Source: Diplonema papillatum
Lineage: Eukaryota; Euglenozoa; Diplonemea; Diplonemida; Diplonemidae
Assembly: GCA_030068145.1 (NCBI GenBank)
Contig: JAPJBO010000544.1
Span: 62,001-126,000, forward strand
Direction of reading: 5' to 3'
Length of the DNA stretch: 64,000 bases
The stretch's first letter is position 1. Each line of letters starts with the position of its first letter. The notes under the pieces are model-generated. The model had not been told where the DNA came from. It did no database searches and saw only the letters and a program-made list of their open reading frames with translations. Positions 36,001-45,351 of this stretch are shown piece after piece. Both the position numbers and the translations under genes were made by a program.

Positions 36001-37259
36001 TCAGATCTGGTTGCGAAGATTCGTGCAGTGATGACGGAGCTGGCGGTTGATGCGGTAATGGTGGTGCAATGATGCGGGGATTGGAGGGTTTCGTGCCGTA
36101 CGAGTGCTGTGGATGGCTTCCTTGGCATAGGGGTTGAGGAGAGGAATGGCTAGCCATGTCCGGGACTGTTTGTGACCGACACCAAGTACATTCCTTCGAG
36201 GGATGTAGTTCTGGGCTTCCACAGTTTTTGCTGTAGCCACGTGCAATGTGTGAGGAAACTGAACCGCCCCAAGTAGGACCTTCTGATCGTGATCATTCGC
36301 CAATTTTCCCCCCTGAAACCACGTCCAGGATTTGGGCTCAGGGTGGGTGCGGTCAACGAAACGATAACAAGACTTTAGTTTCCCTTTCTGCTTTCACCTA
36401 CTCTCGCGGTGTACGATCTAGAAGAAGAAGAAGAAAGCTCCTGGTCCAGGAACGTGACGGCCGACCACAGCTTGCAAAACTTGAGTCGGAGGCAGCACAG
36501 TGCCACAACCCCGTCCGCTCTGCCCTGTGGCTGACTGTCTCTTCGAGGTTGTGTACAGCGCAAGCGCCAAGCCCCAAGTTGCACCTTTAGTTTGGGAAAT
36601 CGGTAGCCACTTGACCCGTAGGCCCGTGGCTCTGCAGTACCGCCGAACACGGGAAGCTTGGCTCCCGTGCAGCAGGCTTTCCCTGGTACCTACGGTTTCT
36701 AGAAAGGAGTCCATACCCCGACAGCTGGGTCGCCGTGAACGAGCGAAGAGCTGACCCACGTGGCCACCATCAGGCCGATGACGGGGTGGCGGGCGAAGAC
36801 GCACAGGATCGGCGTGAGGATCAAGGGGATCACGGAGAGCCACGACGGGAGGCAGTACGCCGTCGCCTGCGCGGTTTGGTCGGCGAACCTTATCTTGAAC
36901 CGGGCGCTCCCCGCCGACGCCGCCTCTGGCAGCAGCAGCGTGTGCAGGAGCACCGAGCTAAAGTCCTGCTTCTGCGTCGTGAGCGTGCCGGTTGTGTTTT
37001 TTTCGTCGTTGAGGTACAGCCAGTAGCGCATCTCCTGCGGCCACGGCACCCCCTTGTTCGTCGGCGGCAGGATCAGCAGCGCGTACGACTTCACGTGCGT
37101 CAGCACCACCTTGCTCACGGCGAGTTCCGGCACGTTGCCCGGCAGTGAAGGCACACGCGCCCGGACCCACGGCGCCCGCTGCACCGGTTTCACCAGCACG
37201 TCATCCGCGCGCACGCCGGCGCTGAGAACCCCGAGAACTCCCAGGAGCCACCATCGCAT
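29225..37259 (-). CDS. NhaC-type Na+/H+ antiporter (gene, three exons recognised, 3' end open)
   Basis: This gene encodes a polytopic membrane protein of the NhaC/Na+:H+ antiporter superfamily, which exchanges Na+ for H+ across a membrane. Exons are 36717-37259, 30972-31680 and 29225-30069, with GT-AG introns and matching phases, giving about 700 residues so far. The first exon has a cleavable signal peptide and a soluble, lumenal or extracellular domain. The other exons carry family-typical stretches: LRTCDTYLAS, VDDRFSIVVVGQTLAG and GSGIAAMGILFPAAIPFANQ, and GEISSPLSESTVLATVSTDC. Intron 1 (5 kb) contains a LINE nested in a MITE. The last exon was not found, and exon 3 ends with a donor-like GTGTGC rather than a stop. 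Family assignment is firm; the transported ion and the membrane are inference. Confidence 0.85.
30118..30265 (+). repeat. Intron repeat R-F
   Basis: It contains AAAGACAGGCGCTTTGACAG, CGATTGGTCGTTTCCC, ATTCTGATCAACC and TTTCAGCCTGCACATACAT, shared with 9325-9478. It starts about 50 bases upstream (gene sense) of antiporter exon 3. Confidence 0.75.
30584..30965 (+). repeat. Module array R-A + R-D + R-C
   Basis: An internally deleted R-A (30584-30672) is joined to R-D (30671-30775) through AACACAAGAAATACTCGACG. R-C (30760-30965) then follows through GTTCTTCGCTTAGACCACCG. R-C ends 7 bases from the 3' end of antiporter exon 2, so the array lies directly against the 5' splice site of this intron. 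Confidence 0.85.
30972..31680 (-). CDS. Na+/H+ antiporter exon 2
   Basis: This exon starts FLRTCDTYLASTIQSSSHLR and contains ISQKAGGILGLGIVLKKSAT and SLTAVDDRFSIVVVGQTLAG, aligning with the conserved DTY and DD motifs of NhaC. PISTLGALQLGFVTNQ follows, then a cytosolic stretch rich in Arg, Ser and Glu. The acceptor is ACCACAG before 31680 (phase 0) and the donor is GTGTGTT after 30972 (phase 1). Confidence 0.88.
31745..32190 (+). repeat. Two short R-J copies and intervening unique sequence
   Basis: Both 31745-31815 and 32100-32190 begin GGCGTTTTTAGAGTG and contain TCTCCGGGTGAC. The block ACTCGCGCAGTCAGTTGC also occurs before both. This suggests a local duplication of the intron segment next to exon 2. 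Confidence 0.7.
32191..32588. other. Antiporter intron 1, unique sequence
   Basis: No gene or known repeat is recognised on either strand. Confidence 0.45.
32639..35833 (-). mobile_element. 5'-truncated non-LTR retrotransposon (RT1)
   Basis: The element is bounded by a perfect 16-base target duplication, CGTAATCGAGTGTAAT, at 32623-32638 and 35834-35849. Its 5' end is cut at PKDETLDP, just before the reverse-transcriptase core, as target-primed reverse transcription often leaves. The 3' end is TTGCATTCTAATCC followed by a few A/T, not a long poly(A). The same 3' end sequence recurs at 60212-60250. Confidence 0.9.
32696..35833 (-). CDS. Reverse transcriptase polyprotein RT1 (N-terminus missing)
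   Basis: An open frame of over 1,030 codons. The RT core has HGFRPKHGTVDV, YGVALDFAKCFDKVPRD, GILQGCPLSVILINALLS and the catalytic SFADD (plus near 35315). After the thumb comes a region with ELAIDFEVYTGLDLPG. The C-terminus has three Cys/His units of the form CxxH-x4-CxxC...CC-x3-HH (plus 33130-33420) and a very basic Lys/Arg tail. No endonuclease domain is left. The intact frame suggests recent insertion, but without its 5' part the copy is not autonomous. Confidence 0.88.
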   Translation of the reverse strand, partial: RRLHPKDETLDPLALRPITVTSAIYRLWASTRLRDVVQWQEKWIANSQHGFRPKHGTVDVVFEIASQIEEALLTGKELYGVALDFAKCFDKVPRDIVLKLVGELGLHERILGPLRDIYARLRRRYKLHMGVGGVFFTTNGILQGCPLSVILINALLSIVVRRVDDVGGVTSESFADDLTLLSRLREACLQNALVEVDKFCSNTGMSIGIPKTFAFGTPKGYEAKLRVGGALIATKEELTIVGCLVGTKRTRRTTDLRYDQRAEEAERLGALPISMTQRSGLAAMAVLPAATYGSEFALPTVRGLGKFTAALLRGVWDPVRLHRAQEAVLGILNKAHLLDPYTVLPYRSLGMIAEVCRRRPAWRARVATVRKAYGSRIRAWGPIGIAAEHAKKLGMRWTEDFDDAEDEAGNVLGLVRQSRGERGHTLRRVIRGWRLAGLEKRRVDFGGVRAGVDYVATNAYGLKASTTLTAARDVAEVVAGSVMTESHAAKLWGGDGLCRRCVEPTEETLGHIWWQCRAYERIRAQHQYAEIVGADRSTWPPCLQEHGILPKGSRVSIEVLHTFMAEVMHERRRLEREGRDRAVGHPWRQLHPDDCPPRRLNFEAIAGPGTFAAVGGERWFRALQHWLDGMCWSVAGDVSTAELAIDFEVYTGLDLPGSVVATTDGTPLSMRARVLARLLKTVGDALERNGDEPPLPGRKLGTVGSLRTVGAPPCLTGYEMRPIFRGGTETMEVLETQLTTARHEFNGEAWGMDLFPTYGGGRAERAARWAVFNDATEKKKGKKSAVVGGDPWYVPEGVPQHEKWGERVCHEHQKVKCDVCKRRGKSVAWCCKAHHKEDDGLAVKFCAQHRLTQCATCKTIAECCRNGHHRCLDHGMPTCAHCSRLADLRSRRPKLCCRKGHHRATVARGEEAASKKRKAELEGAAPAPRQAKRENVVFILQEAAEGKREPATSTPTSAAKVGKTAPTPAKKRQSDSAAEPVPKRRKGRVDAPRPSPRRREKAEVDAQPMNLDEQSKKKRNTKRAPERDDQDELKRRKHDTSRAKR
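35900..36239. other. Antiporter intron 1, unique sequence
   Basis: No similarity is recognised on either strand. Confidence 0.4.
36240..36418 (+). repeat. Intron repeat R-E, longest copy
   Basis: It contains AGTAGGACCTTCTGATCGTG, CCACGTCCAGGATTTGGGCT and CTACTCTCGCGGTGTACG. It is joined directly to R-H in opposite orientation. Confidence 0.8.
36420..36700 (-). repeat. Intron repeat R-H
   Basis: The reverse complement matches 19870-20150 closely (GTCCAGGAACGTGACGGCCG, GGCAGCACAGTGCCACAACC). It ends 17 bases from the donor of antiporter exon 1. Both R-H copies therefore abut a 5' splice site, in opposite orientations. Confidence 0.85.
36717..37259 (-). CDS. Na+/H+ antiporter exon 1: signal peptide and N-terminal domain
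   Basis: This exon starts MRWWLLGVLGVLSAGVRADD, a signal peptide of about 18 residues. A soluble domain of about 110 residues follows. The first membrane segment of the antiporter core comes next (LSVIPLILTPILCVFARHPV, then IGLMVATWVSSSLVHG). The donor is GTATGG after 36717, phase 0. The soluble N-terminal domain is an addition to the bacterial NhaC form. Confidence 0.85.
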
Positions 37260-37509
37260 AGCGCGAGCACCCCCCCTGCTACCCCTTCCCCGCCCCACTA
37301 AGCCGTCCCCTCCTGATGGGCCAGGTACCGATAGGGAAGCCGCGGTTTGGATATAAGACTGCAAACTTTGTTTGTGTGTACGTGTGATTTAGCACAGCAC
37401 GCTGCCATCCGACACGTTTTGACAAGCAAGCTTATTACCATGAAAAAGACATCATGTGGGAATCTGACAGGCACCATGAATACCGTGGCTGTAGTTAGTT
37501 ATTCGGGTT

Positions 37510-37850
37510 GGTCTTTTTTCGTCGTTGAGGTACAGCCAGTAGCGCATCTCCTGCGGTCACGGCTTCCCCTTGTTTGCCGGCGGCAGGATCAGCAGCGCGT
37601 ACGACTTCACGTGCGCCAGCACCACCTTGCTCACCGGCAATGAAGGCACACGCGCCCGGACCCACGGCGCCCGCTGCACCGGTTTCGCCAGCACGTCATC
37701 CGCGCGCACGCCGGCGCTGAGAACCCCGAGAACTCCCAGGCGCCACCATCGCATAGCGCGAGCACCCGCCCCACTAAGCCGGTCCGTCCCCCTCCTGATG
37801 GGCCGTGGGGTACCGATAGGGAAGCCGCAATTTGGATTTGAGACTGAAAA
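37510..37850 (-). pseudogene. Partial duplicate of antiporter exon 1 and its 5' flank
   Basis: On the minus strand 37756-37510 repeats the start of exon 1 (MRWWRLGVLGVLSAGVRADD). It has a short deletion after RVPSLP and a TGG-to-TGA stop in place of the Trp in VPWPQEM. The upstream flank (CGATAGGGAAGCCGC, CTGATGGGCC) is duplicated too. It cannot encode the antiporter but might carry a second copy of its promoter. Confidence 0.85.
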
Positions 37851-37925
37851 AATTTAGTATGGCGCTTCCGTTTGTTTGTGCGCACTAGCGGCTTTTCACC
37901 TGATTTGGTGAGTTGCTTTTAGTAC
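37850..37925 (+). repeat. R-A copy cut by RT2
   Basis: The left half of R-A, ending TTTTAGTACGC, is directly joined to the 3' end of RT2. The stop codon of RT2 lies at this junction. Confidence 0.8.
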
Positions 37926-40900
37926 GCAGTCGGCGAGTACGAGGGCGGGCACGTGTGTCCGTTTTTCACTTTCGAGGGCATTGGTGTGCCCGTGGTCCCC
38001 GGTCGTTTCTGAGAGCTGCTTGCCCTCGGTACCTTCTTCTTCCTTCGTTGCACCCCTGAGTCGGGGGTGGTCGCCTTCGTCTTCTTCCGCTTGCGGCCGG
38101 CGATCAGGCCTTCCTTCGGGGTGCCGAGCACCCTCTTCTTCAGCGCTGGTCGTTCGCTGGTTCCTGGCGTTGGTGGCGGCCTCTTGGTCGCCCGTCCGGT
38201 CGTCGCCGTCTCCTTTTTAGTTGCCGCGAGCGGCGCTCGCGCCGCTCGCGCCGCTCGCTTTCCTACTGGCGTTTCCCGCTGTACACCCACCTGGGTGGGT
38301 GAGGAGGGCCTCTTCTTCTTGTTGCGTCCGGGGGTTGACTCGACGTTCGGCTTGTTGGACTGGTGGTGGCCGCGGCTGCAACATGCCGCCGGTCGCCTCT
38401 GCGTCAGCGTAGGGAGCCTTTTGCACTCTTGGCAGGTCCCTCTGCCATGCGTGCGGCAGGCATGATGCCCGCTGCGGCAACACGCCGCCGCCGTCTTGCA
38501 CTCGCCGCACTTCGTCGTGCTGTGCTCTGTGCACACCGCGATCGGCTGCCCATCGTTCGCGTGGTGATGGTGCCGGCAGCACATCTCTACCGTGGGAACG
38601 TCCCTTCGGACGAGTGCTCTGCACGCCTCACACTTCCCTTTGTGATGGGTCGCGCACGTGACGAGTGCCTTCTCTATACCGACACCCGGCATATGCACGG
38701 GGTCTGGGTGTAGTTGTGGTGGGGCAGGCAGGGCCCACCTCGCCGCTCTCCCGATCGTCCAGTCAGGGTACGTCGGGCACTGCGTCCCTACATCGCTTCC
38801 TTTCACTTGTTCCTCAAGTATCGTCCCCGTGTGTGCCTCGCGAAAGCGTGGCCTGGGCCGTATACCCGATATCCCCGTGATGCCCATGAACGACAGCGAC
38901 GTCGTCGGGCACACCCTCTCTCCTCTCATGCAGCTTCCCAGCCCTTGCTGTGCCGCCAGCTTGTCCAACGCGCTCATCATGCAGCGCAGGACGTTTCCCC
39001 GTTCTCTCACCCCCTTCGGCGCATTCCCGTGCAGCGGCATGCTGAGGCCCGAGAAGAGCTCAAAGTCGATCGCAAGCTCCAGCATTGACGCCTGCCCGTT
39101 CTCGGTCCATTGCATGTCCGACAGCCACGCTACCAACGCATAAAACGTCGGTAGTCCCCAGGTCTTGTTCCGCTCCCACGTCCATGCCGGGGCAATCCGC
39201 GCGAAGGGGTGGTCAAATTTCTCGGCAGGCATCGCATTCGCTCTCGACCAGGGGGTCGTGGGGTTCCTGGCCACCCAGGCACGTGCTTCGAGCCCAGCCC
39301 GTTCCGCAAGGATTTCAGCCATCATCTCCTGGAGCCGCCTCGAGAATTGGGCATTCTCGGGTACTACCACACCGTGTTCCAGCGTGCATCTGGGCCAGTC
39401 GGCCCGGTTGGCTGCCATCAGCTCGGCATGTGCCTCTCGTCGCCGTACGTGCGAGTACGCTCCGCAGTCCCAGAATACGTGTTTCTCGTCCTCGGTGTCG
39501 CCGCTTCCACAGTGCTTGCAGCTGGGCGCCTGCGGCTCAGCTCCGGCCTGCCTCATCCGCGACGTGTACTCAGCCGTGTTCACCCCCCCCGCCAACGCTA
39601 CACGTATAAGCCTCGCGGTGTGCGCGGGACATTCACGCATCCTCCAGAAGGAGTTCGTCCGCTCCAGGTCGGCTCTCTGTATGCCCTCGAATCCCGGCCG
39701 CCTCGCCACCAGTCGGGACCACGTCTTCGCCCTCAAGTCCGCCCTAACTTCATGTCCCCTCTTCGAAGGTGCCGAGGTTAACGGGTCATACGTTGCTCCA
39801 TTCCTCAGCGTGCGAGACAGGGGCCCGGGTCCCCATACGTGTCCACACTCCTCCATGCTCCTCATCGCCAGTCCAACTGGCCCCAGGGGTAGGTCCCCCT
39901 CGGCGTATCTTCCCCGGATGCTCTCCATCAGAGGCAGCAGTCGTGGCAACCTCTCGCACGCCGCGTAAAACGCTGTCGTCACCCTATATGCTAGGCATGT
40001 ACCGGGATCCGTCAGGTGGCCCTTCTCCTGAAAGTTTAGGACCATCTCCCTCGCGCGCTTCGGGTTGGATCCACCCCAGATCAGTCCCATCACCGACGTC
40101 GTCAGCCGTTTCATCGCCACCTTCGATACCGGCGCGAAAGAGCAGCCTGACAGCGCCGCCGGTAGCACATTCGACTGCACAATCCGGACCCGCTTTTCGT
40201 ACCGGAACGGCGCATGGCGGAGGCCTTCCGCCAGGGCAGCCGCCTTCTCCACCCTCTCCGAGTCGGACCTTTCCGTCCTATTCTTCGCCGTCGAGACTAG
40301 GACCCCGAGGCACTTGACGGATTTGCTAAACCGCAGCAGCGCATCCACGCTGCGGAGTTTGAGAGTCGACTGATGCCTACGTCTCGTCGAGAACGCGACC
40401 GTCTTCTGGAGGTTTAGCTCCATCCCGGTGAGTGTGCAGAACTCGTCTACTACGTCCACTCCCTTTTGCAGGGCGGCCTCCGACAGCCTGGACAGCAGTG
40501 TGGCGTCGTCCGCGTATGACTTTGGACTCACACCCTTCGCTTCTTTCTTGACCGCTTTCATCACTACCGACAGCAGGGCATTGATGAGTATGACGGATAC
40601 AGGGCACCCTTGAAGGATACCGTTGGTCACACTGAACTCCCTGCCCACCCCTAATGGTAGCTTGAAGCGTCTCGCGAGCAGTCTGTAGATAGCCCTCAGC
40701 GGCTTGAGAACCCGATTGTGCAATCCTAAGTCCTCGGCTAAGCGCAGTACTATCTCTCGCGGGACCATGTCGAAGCATTTCCGGAAGTCCAGCGCCACAC
40801 CGTAGAGCGGCTCCCCGTCCAACAAGGCGTCCTCCATCTCGAGCCCAATTTCCATCAAGACGTCCTCGATCCGGTGACCCGGTCGAAAGCCTTTCTGTCC

Positions 40901-41374
40901 TTCTTCGATCCATTCCTCTTGCCACAGAACTATGTCCGCCAGCCTGCGGCAGGCCCATAAGCGGTACACGGCGGATGTGACGGTTATCGGTCTTGTGTGC
41001 AGCGGGTCTTGACTCTCATCCTTCGGCACCATCGACACCAGCGCAGTTGTCATGCTTGCCGGCCAGTCTCCAGTTGTTTCGACCAGGTTCATGACGTCTG
41101 CAAGTGCATTCAGCAGGGGGAGCGGCAACTCCCGCAGTTCAGCCATACGCCAGCCATCCACCCCTGACGCGCTTTTCTTCGGCTTCTTCCTCAGCAGAAT
41201 TCGCAGCTCCTCCCCCGTGATTGTTCCGGCTTCCATCATATGTGGGCCGATGTGATCCCGGAACCGATCCCGAAACGGCTCGTACTCCGGCTCTGGCCCG
41301 TCCTTGTACTTACGCAGGATAGGGTCCCACGCAGTGTTCAGCACCTCGTCCATCTCGTCAATATTTGCAGTCAC
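37919..41374 (-). CDS. Reverse transcriptase polyprotein RT2 (open, 1,151 codons)
   Basis: A non-LTR retrotransposon protein related to RT1. Visible parts are an N-terminal stretch with ILRKYKDGPEPEYEPFRDRF and PKKSASGVDGWRMAELRELP, and the RT core (GQKGFRPGHRIEDV, YGVALDFRKCFDMVPRE, GILQGCPVSVILINALLS). The catalytic SYADDATLL lies near plus 40515. The thumb follows, with a CKHCGSGDTEDEKHVFWDC finger. A region with ELAIDFELFSGLSMP comes next, then the triplicated CxxH...CxxC...CC-x3-HH domain (plus 38380-38660) and a basic tail. Compared with RT3 its N-terminus is truncated and it starts beside repeat R-I. No endonuclease is visible. Confidence 0.9.
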   Translation of the reverse strand: MTANIDEMDEVLNTAWDPILRKYKDGPEPEYEPFRDRFRDHIGPHMMEAGTITGEELRILLRKKPKKSASGVDGWRMAELRELPLPLLNALADVMNLVETTGDWPASMTTALVSMVPKDESQDPLHTRPITVTSAVYRLWACRRLADIVLWQEEWIEEGQKGFRPGHRIEDVLMEIGLEMEDALLDGEPLYGVALDFRKCFDMVPREIVLRLAEDLGLHNRVLKPLRAIYRLLARRFKLPLGVGREFSVTNGILQGCPVSVILINALLSVVMKAVKKEAKGVSPKSYADDATLLSRLSEAALQKGVDVVDEFCTLTGMELNLQKTVAFSTRRRHQSTLKLRSVDALLRFSKSVKCLGVLVSTAKNRTERSDSERVEKAAALAEGLRHAPFRYEKRVRIVQSNVLPAALSGCSFAPVSKVAMKRLTTSVMGLIWGGSNPKRAREMVLNFQEKGHLTDPGTCLAYRVTTAFYAACERLPRLLPLMESIRGRYAEGDLPLGPVGLAMRSMEECGHVWGPGPLSRTLRNGATYDPLTSAPSKRGHEVRADLRAKTWSRLVARRPGFEGIQRADLERTNSFWRMRECPAHTARLIRVALAGGVNTAEYTSRMRQAGAEPQAPSCKHCGSGDTEDEKHVFWDCGAYSHVRRREAHAELMAANRADWPRCTLEHGVVVPENAQFSRRLQEMMAEILAERAGLEARAWVARNPTTPWSRANAMPAEKFDHPFARIAPAWTWERNKTWGLPTFYALVAWLSDMQWTENGQASMLELAIDFELFSGLSMPLHGNAPKGVRERGNVLRCMMSALDKLAAQQGLGSCMRGERVCPTTSLSFMGITGISGIRPRPRFREAHTGTILEEQVKGSDVGTQCPTYPDWTIGRAARWALPAPPQLHPDPVHMPGVGIEKALVTCATHHKGKCEACRALVRRDVPTVEMCCRHHHHANDGQPIAVCTEHSTTKCGECKTAAACCRSGHHACRTHGRGTCQECKRLPTLTQRRPAACCSRGHHQSNKPNVESTPGRNKKKRPSSPTQVGVQRETPVGKRAARAARAPLAATKKETATTGRATKRPPPTPGTSERPALKKRVLGTPKEGLIAGRKRKKTKATTPDSGVQRRKKKVPRASSSQKRPGTTGTPMPSKVKNGHTCPPSYSPTAY

Positions 41375-41380
41375 TCTTTA

Positions 41381-41443
41381 GCATTGAGTTCTTTTAAGTA
41401 CATGAACCACATGGATTAGCATGCACTGTGTCGCCGCTTAAGG
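41381..41443 (-). repeat. Leader repeat R-I between RT3 and RT2
   Basis: On the minus strand this reads CAGTGCATGCTAATCC, then GTGGTTCATGTACTTAAAAG and AACTCAATGCTAAA. The same block precedes RT3 (45352-45405) and lies alone at 54395-54462. It separates the stop of RT3 from the start of RT2. Confidence 0.85.
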
Positions 41444-44400
41444 TTACTTTATGACGTCGTCACCTGTCATTGCGTCGTCAAGGTCGAGTACTTGTGGCGC
41501 CAGGGGCGCTGGGCTTTCTTGCGGTTCCGGGGATTGCGTGGGGGAGCACAGGTGCGGACAGGCTTGCACGTTTTTCACTCTCGAGGGCACTAAAGTGCTT
41601 GGGGACGTCGGACGTTTCTGGTAGCTGCTTGCTTTAAGGGCCTTCCTCTTTCTTCGTTGCACCCCTGACTCGGGTGTGGTCGCCTTCGCCTTCTTCCGCT
41701 TGCGGCCGGCGATCGGGCTCTCCTTCGGGGTGCCGAGCACCCTCTTTTTCAACGCTGGTCGTTCGCCGGTCCCTGGCGTTGGTGGCGGCCTCTTGGCTGC
41801 CCGTCCGGTCGTCGCCGTCTTCTGCTTCGCTACGGCGGGCGGCGCCTGCGCCGCGCGCTTTCCCGCCGGCGTTTCTCGTTGTACGCCCACCTGGGTGGGT
41901 GAGAGGGGTCTCTTCTTCTTTTTGCTGTGTCCGGGGGTTGCCGGGGCGTTCGGTTCGTTGGGTTGGTGGTGGCCGCGGCGGCAGCACGCTGCCGGTCTCC
42001 TCTGCGTCAACGTAGGGAGCCTCCTGCATTCTTGGCAGGTTCCTCTGCCATGCGTGCGGCAGGCATGATGCCCGCTGCGGCAGCACGCCGCCGCCGTCTT
42101 GCACTCGCCGCACTTCGTCGTGCTGTGCTCCACGCACACGGCGATCGGCTGCCCATCGTCAGCGTGGTGATGGTGCCGACAGCACATCTCTACCGTGGGT
42201 ACGTCCCTTCGGACGAGTGCTCGGCACGCCTCACACTTCCCCTTGTGGTGGGTCGCGCAGGTGACGAGTGCTTTCTCTACTCCGACACCCGGCATATGCA
42301 CGGGGTCGGGGTGCAGCTGTGGTGGGACAGGCAGGGCCCACCTCGCCGCTCTCTCGGCCGTCCAGTCCGGGTACGTCGGGCACTGCGTCCCTACATCGCT
42401 TCCCTTCACCTGCTCTTCGAGGATCGTCCCCGTGTGTGCCTCGCGAAAGCGGGGCCTGGGCCGCACCCCCGATATCCCCGAGATGCCCATGAACGACAGC
42501 GACGTCGTCGGGCATACTCTCTCGCCTCTCTCGCAACTCCCCAGCCCTTGCTGTGTCGCCAGCTTGTCCAACGCGCTGATCATGCAGCGCAGGACGTTTC
42601 CTCGCTCCCTCACCCCCTTCGGTGCATTCTCGTGCAGCGGTATGCTGAGGCCTGAAAAGAGTTCAAAGTCGATGGCAAGCTCTAGCATTGACGCCTGCCC
42701 GTTCTCGGTCCACTCCATGTCTGATAGCCACGCTACCAACGCATAAAACGTCGGTAGTCCCCAGGCCTTGTTCCGCTCCCACGCCCATGCCGGGGCAATC
42801 CGCGCAAAGGGGTGGTCGAGCTTCTCGGCAGGCATCGCATCCGCTCTCGACCAGGGGGTCGTGGGGTTCCTGGCTACCCAGCCTCGTGCTTCGAGCCCTG
42901 CCCGTTCCGCAAGGATTTCAGCCATCATCTCCTGGAGCCGCCTCGAGAAGTGGGCATTCTCGGGTACTACCACACCGTGTTCCAGCGTGCATCTGGGCCA
43001 GTCGGCGCGGTTGGCCGCCATCAGCCCGGCATGTGCCTCTCGTCGCCGTATGTGCGAGTACGCTCCGCAGTCCCAAAATACGTGTTTCTCGTCCGGTGTC
43101 GCCGCTTCCACAGTGCCTGCAGCTGCCTCATCCGCGACGTGAACTCAGCCGTGTTCACTCCTCCCGCCAACGCTACACGTATAAGCCTCGCGGTGTGCGC
43201 GGGGCATGCACGCATCCTCCAGAAGGAGTTTGTCCGCTCCAGGTCAGCCCTCTGCACACCCTCGAATCCCGGCCGCCTCGCTACTAGACGGGACCACGTC
43301 TTCGCCCTCAAATCCGCCCTCACCTCATGCCCCCTCTTCGAGGGTGTCGAGGCTATCGGGTCAAACATTGTACCATTCCTCAGCGTGCGAGACAGGGGCC
43401 CTGGTCCCCATACGTGTCCACACTCCTCCATGCTCCTCATCGCCAGCCCAACTGGCCCCAGGGGTAGGTCCCCCTCGGCGTACCTTCCCCGGATGCTCTC
43501 CATCAGAGGCAGAAGTCGTGGCAACCTCTCGCACGCCGCGTAGAACGCCGTCGTCACCCTATATGCTAGGCATGTACTGGGGTCCGTCAGGTGGCCCTTC
43601 TCCTGAAAATTTAGGACCATCTCCCTCGCGCGCTTTGGGTTGGACCCACCCCAGATCAGTCCCATCACCGACGTCGTCAGCCGTTTCATTGCCACCTTCG
43701 ACACCGGCGCGAAAGAGCAGCCTGACAGCGCCGCCGGTAGCACATTCGACTGTACAATCCGGACCCGCTTCTCGTACCGGAACGGCGCATGGCGGAGGCC
43801 TTCCGCCAGGGCAGCCGCCTTCTCCACCCTCTCCGAGTCGGACCTTTCTGTCCTATTCTTCGCCGTCGAGACTAGGACCCCCAGGCACGTGACAGATTTG
43901 CCAAACCGCAGCAGCGCATCCACGCTGCGGAGTCTGAGCGTCGACTGATGCCTACGTCTCGTCGAGAAGGCGACCGTTTTCTGGAGGTTTAGCTCCATTC
44001 CGGTGAGCGTGCAGAACTCGTCTACTACGTCCACCCCCTTTTGCAGGGCGGCCTGGCCTCCGACAGCCTGGATGCAGCGTGGCATCGTCCGCGTACGACT
44101 TTGGGCTCACCCCCTCCGCTTCTTTCTTGACCGCCTTCATCACTACCGACAGCAGGGCATTGATGAGGATGACGGATACAGGGCACCCTTGAAGGATACC
44201 ATTGGTCACACTAAACTCCCTGCCCACCCCTAGAGGCAGCTTGAAGCGTCTCGCGAGCAGTCTGTAGATCGCCCTCAGCGGCTTGAGAACCCGATTGTGC
44301 AACCCTAAGTCCCCGGCCAGGCGCAGCACTATCTCTCGCGGGACCATGTCGAAACATTTCCGGAAGTCCAGCGCCACCCCGTAGAGCGGCTCTCCATCTA

Positions 44401-45350
44401 GCAAGGCGTCCTCCATCTCGAGCCCTATCTCCATCAGGACGTCCTCGATACGGTGACCCGGTCGAAAGCCCTTCTGTCCTTCTTCGATCCACTTCTCCTG
44501 CCACAGGACTATGTCCGCAAGCCTGCGGCACGCCCATAGGCGGTACACAGCGGACGTGACGGTTATTGGCCTCGTGTGCAGCGGGTCTTGGCTCTCATCC
44601 TTCGGCACCATCGACACCAGGGCAGTTGTCATGCTCGCCGGCCAAACCCCAGTCACTTCGACCAGGTTCATGACATCCGCTAGCGCATTCAGCAGGGGAA
44701 GCGGCAACTCCCGCAGTTCAGCCATGCGCCAGCCATCCACGCCTGACGCGCTTTTCTTCGGCTTCTTCCTTAGCAGAGTCCGCCCGTGATCGTTCCGGGT
44801 TCCATCAAGTGTGTGTGCTCCTGGAACCGATCCCGAAACGGTCCGTACTCCGGCTCTGGCCGGTCCTTGTACTTACGCAGGATAGCGTCCCACGCAGTGT
44901 GCAACACCTCGTCCATCTCGTCCACATTTGCAGTCATCTTTGCTCCGGTGCGCAACACTCCCGACAGCTCAGCGCGACCGGCGCGGACGGTCGCCAGACA
45001 TCGTCTGCTCGCGTCCGCCCTCTTGTTCAGCTTGTCTCGGTACTTCGTAAACCTGGCCGCAGATCGTTCTCTTCCGAGCCTACTCGTCTCTTCCCGCAAC
45101 GCTGTGAGCAGCTGCTTCGCCTTCTCATGATCCGGAAACCCCCCTGCGCCTTGGTCGCCCTTCATGCACGCTTGTGCCAGCCGCCTGCAGTTCTGCCAGC
45201 AGAGGGATACCTCATGTGGAACAGCTTCCGGCCCGCGACGGTGCGCGAGGTAGCTGCAGATGCGTTCCATCCGGTGGATGGCCTTTCTGAGCCGTAGCTG
45301 CCTGCTGTCCGACCCGTCGGTCGCAGTGCCCGCCGTGGCACAGACCGTTG
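41444..45350 (-). pseudogene. Reverse transcriptase RT3, frameshifted second copy
   Basis: A head-to-tail second copy of the RT2 element, about 90% or more alike by eye. It keeps a longer N-terminus (ICSYLAHRRGPEAVP onward, from about 45350). The frame is broken by a small deletion near 44775, an indel near 44085 directly after SYADD, and a deletion near 43110 that removes part of the CKHCGSG finger. The C-terminal Cys/His domain (plus 41990-42260) and basic tail are intact. It ends DLDDAMTGDDVIK before R-I. Confidence 0.88.
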
Positions 45351-45351
45351 T

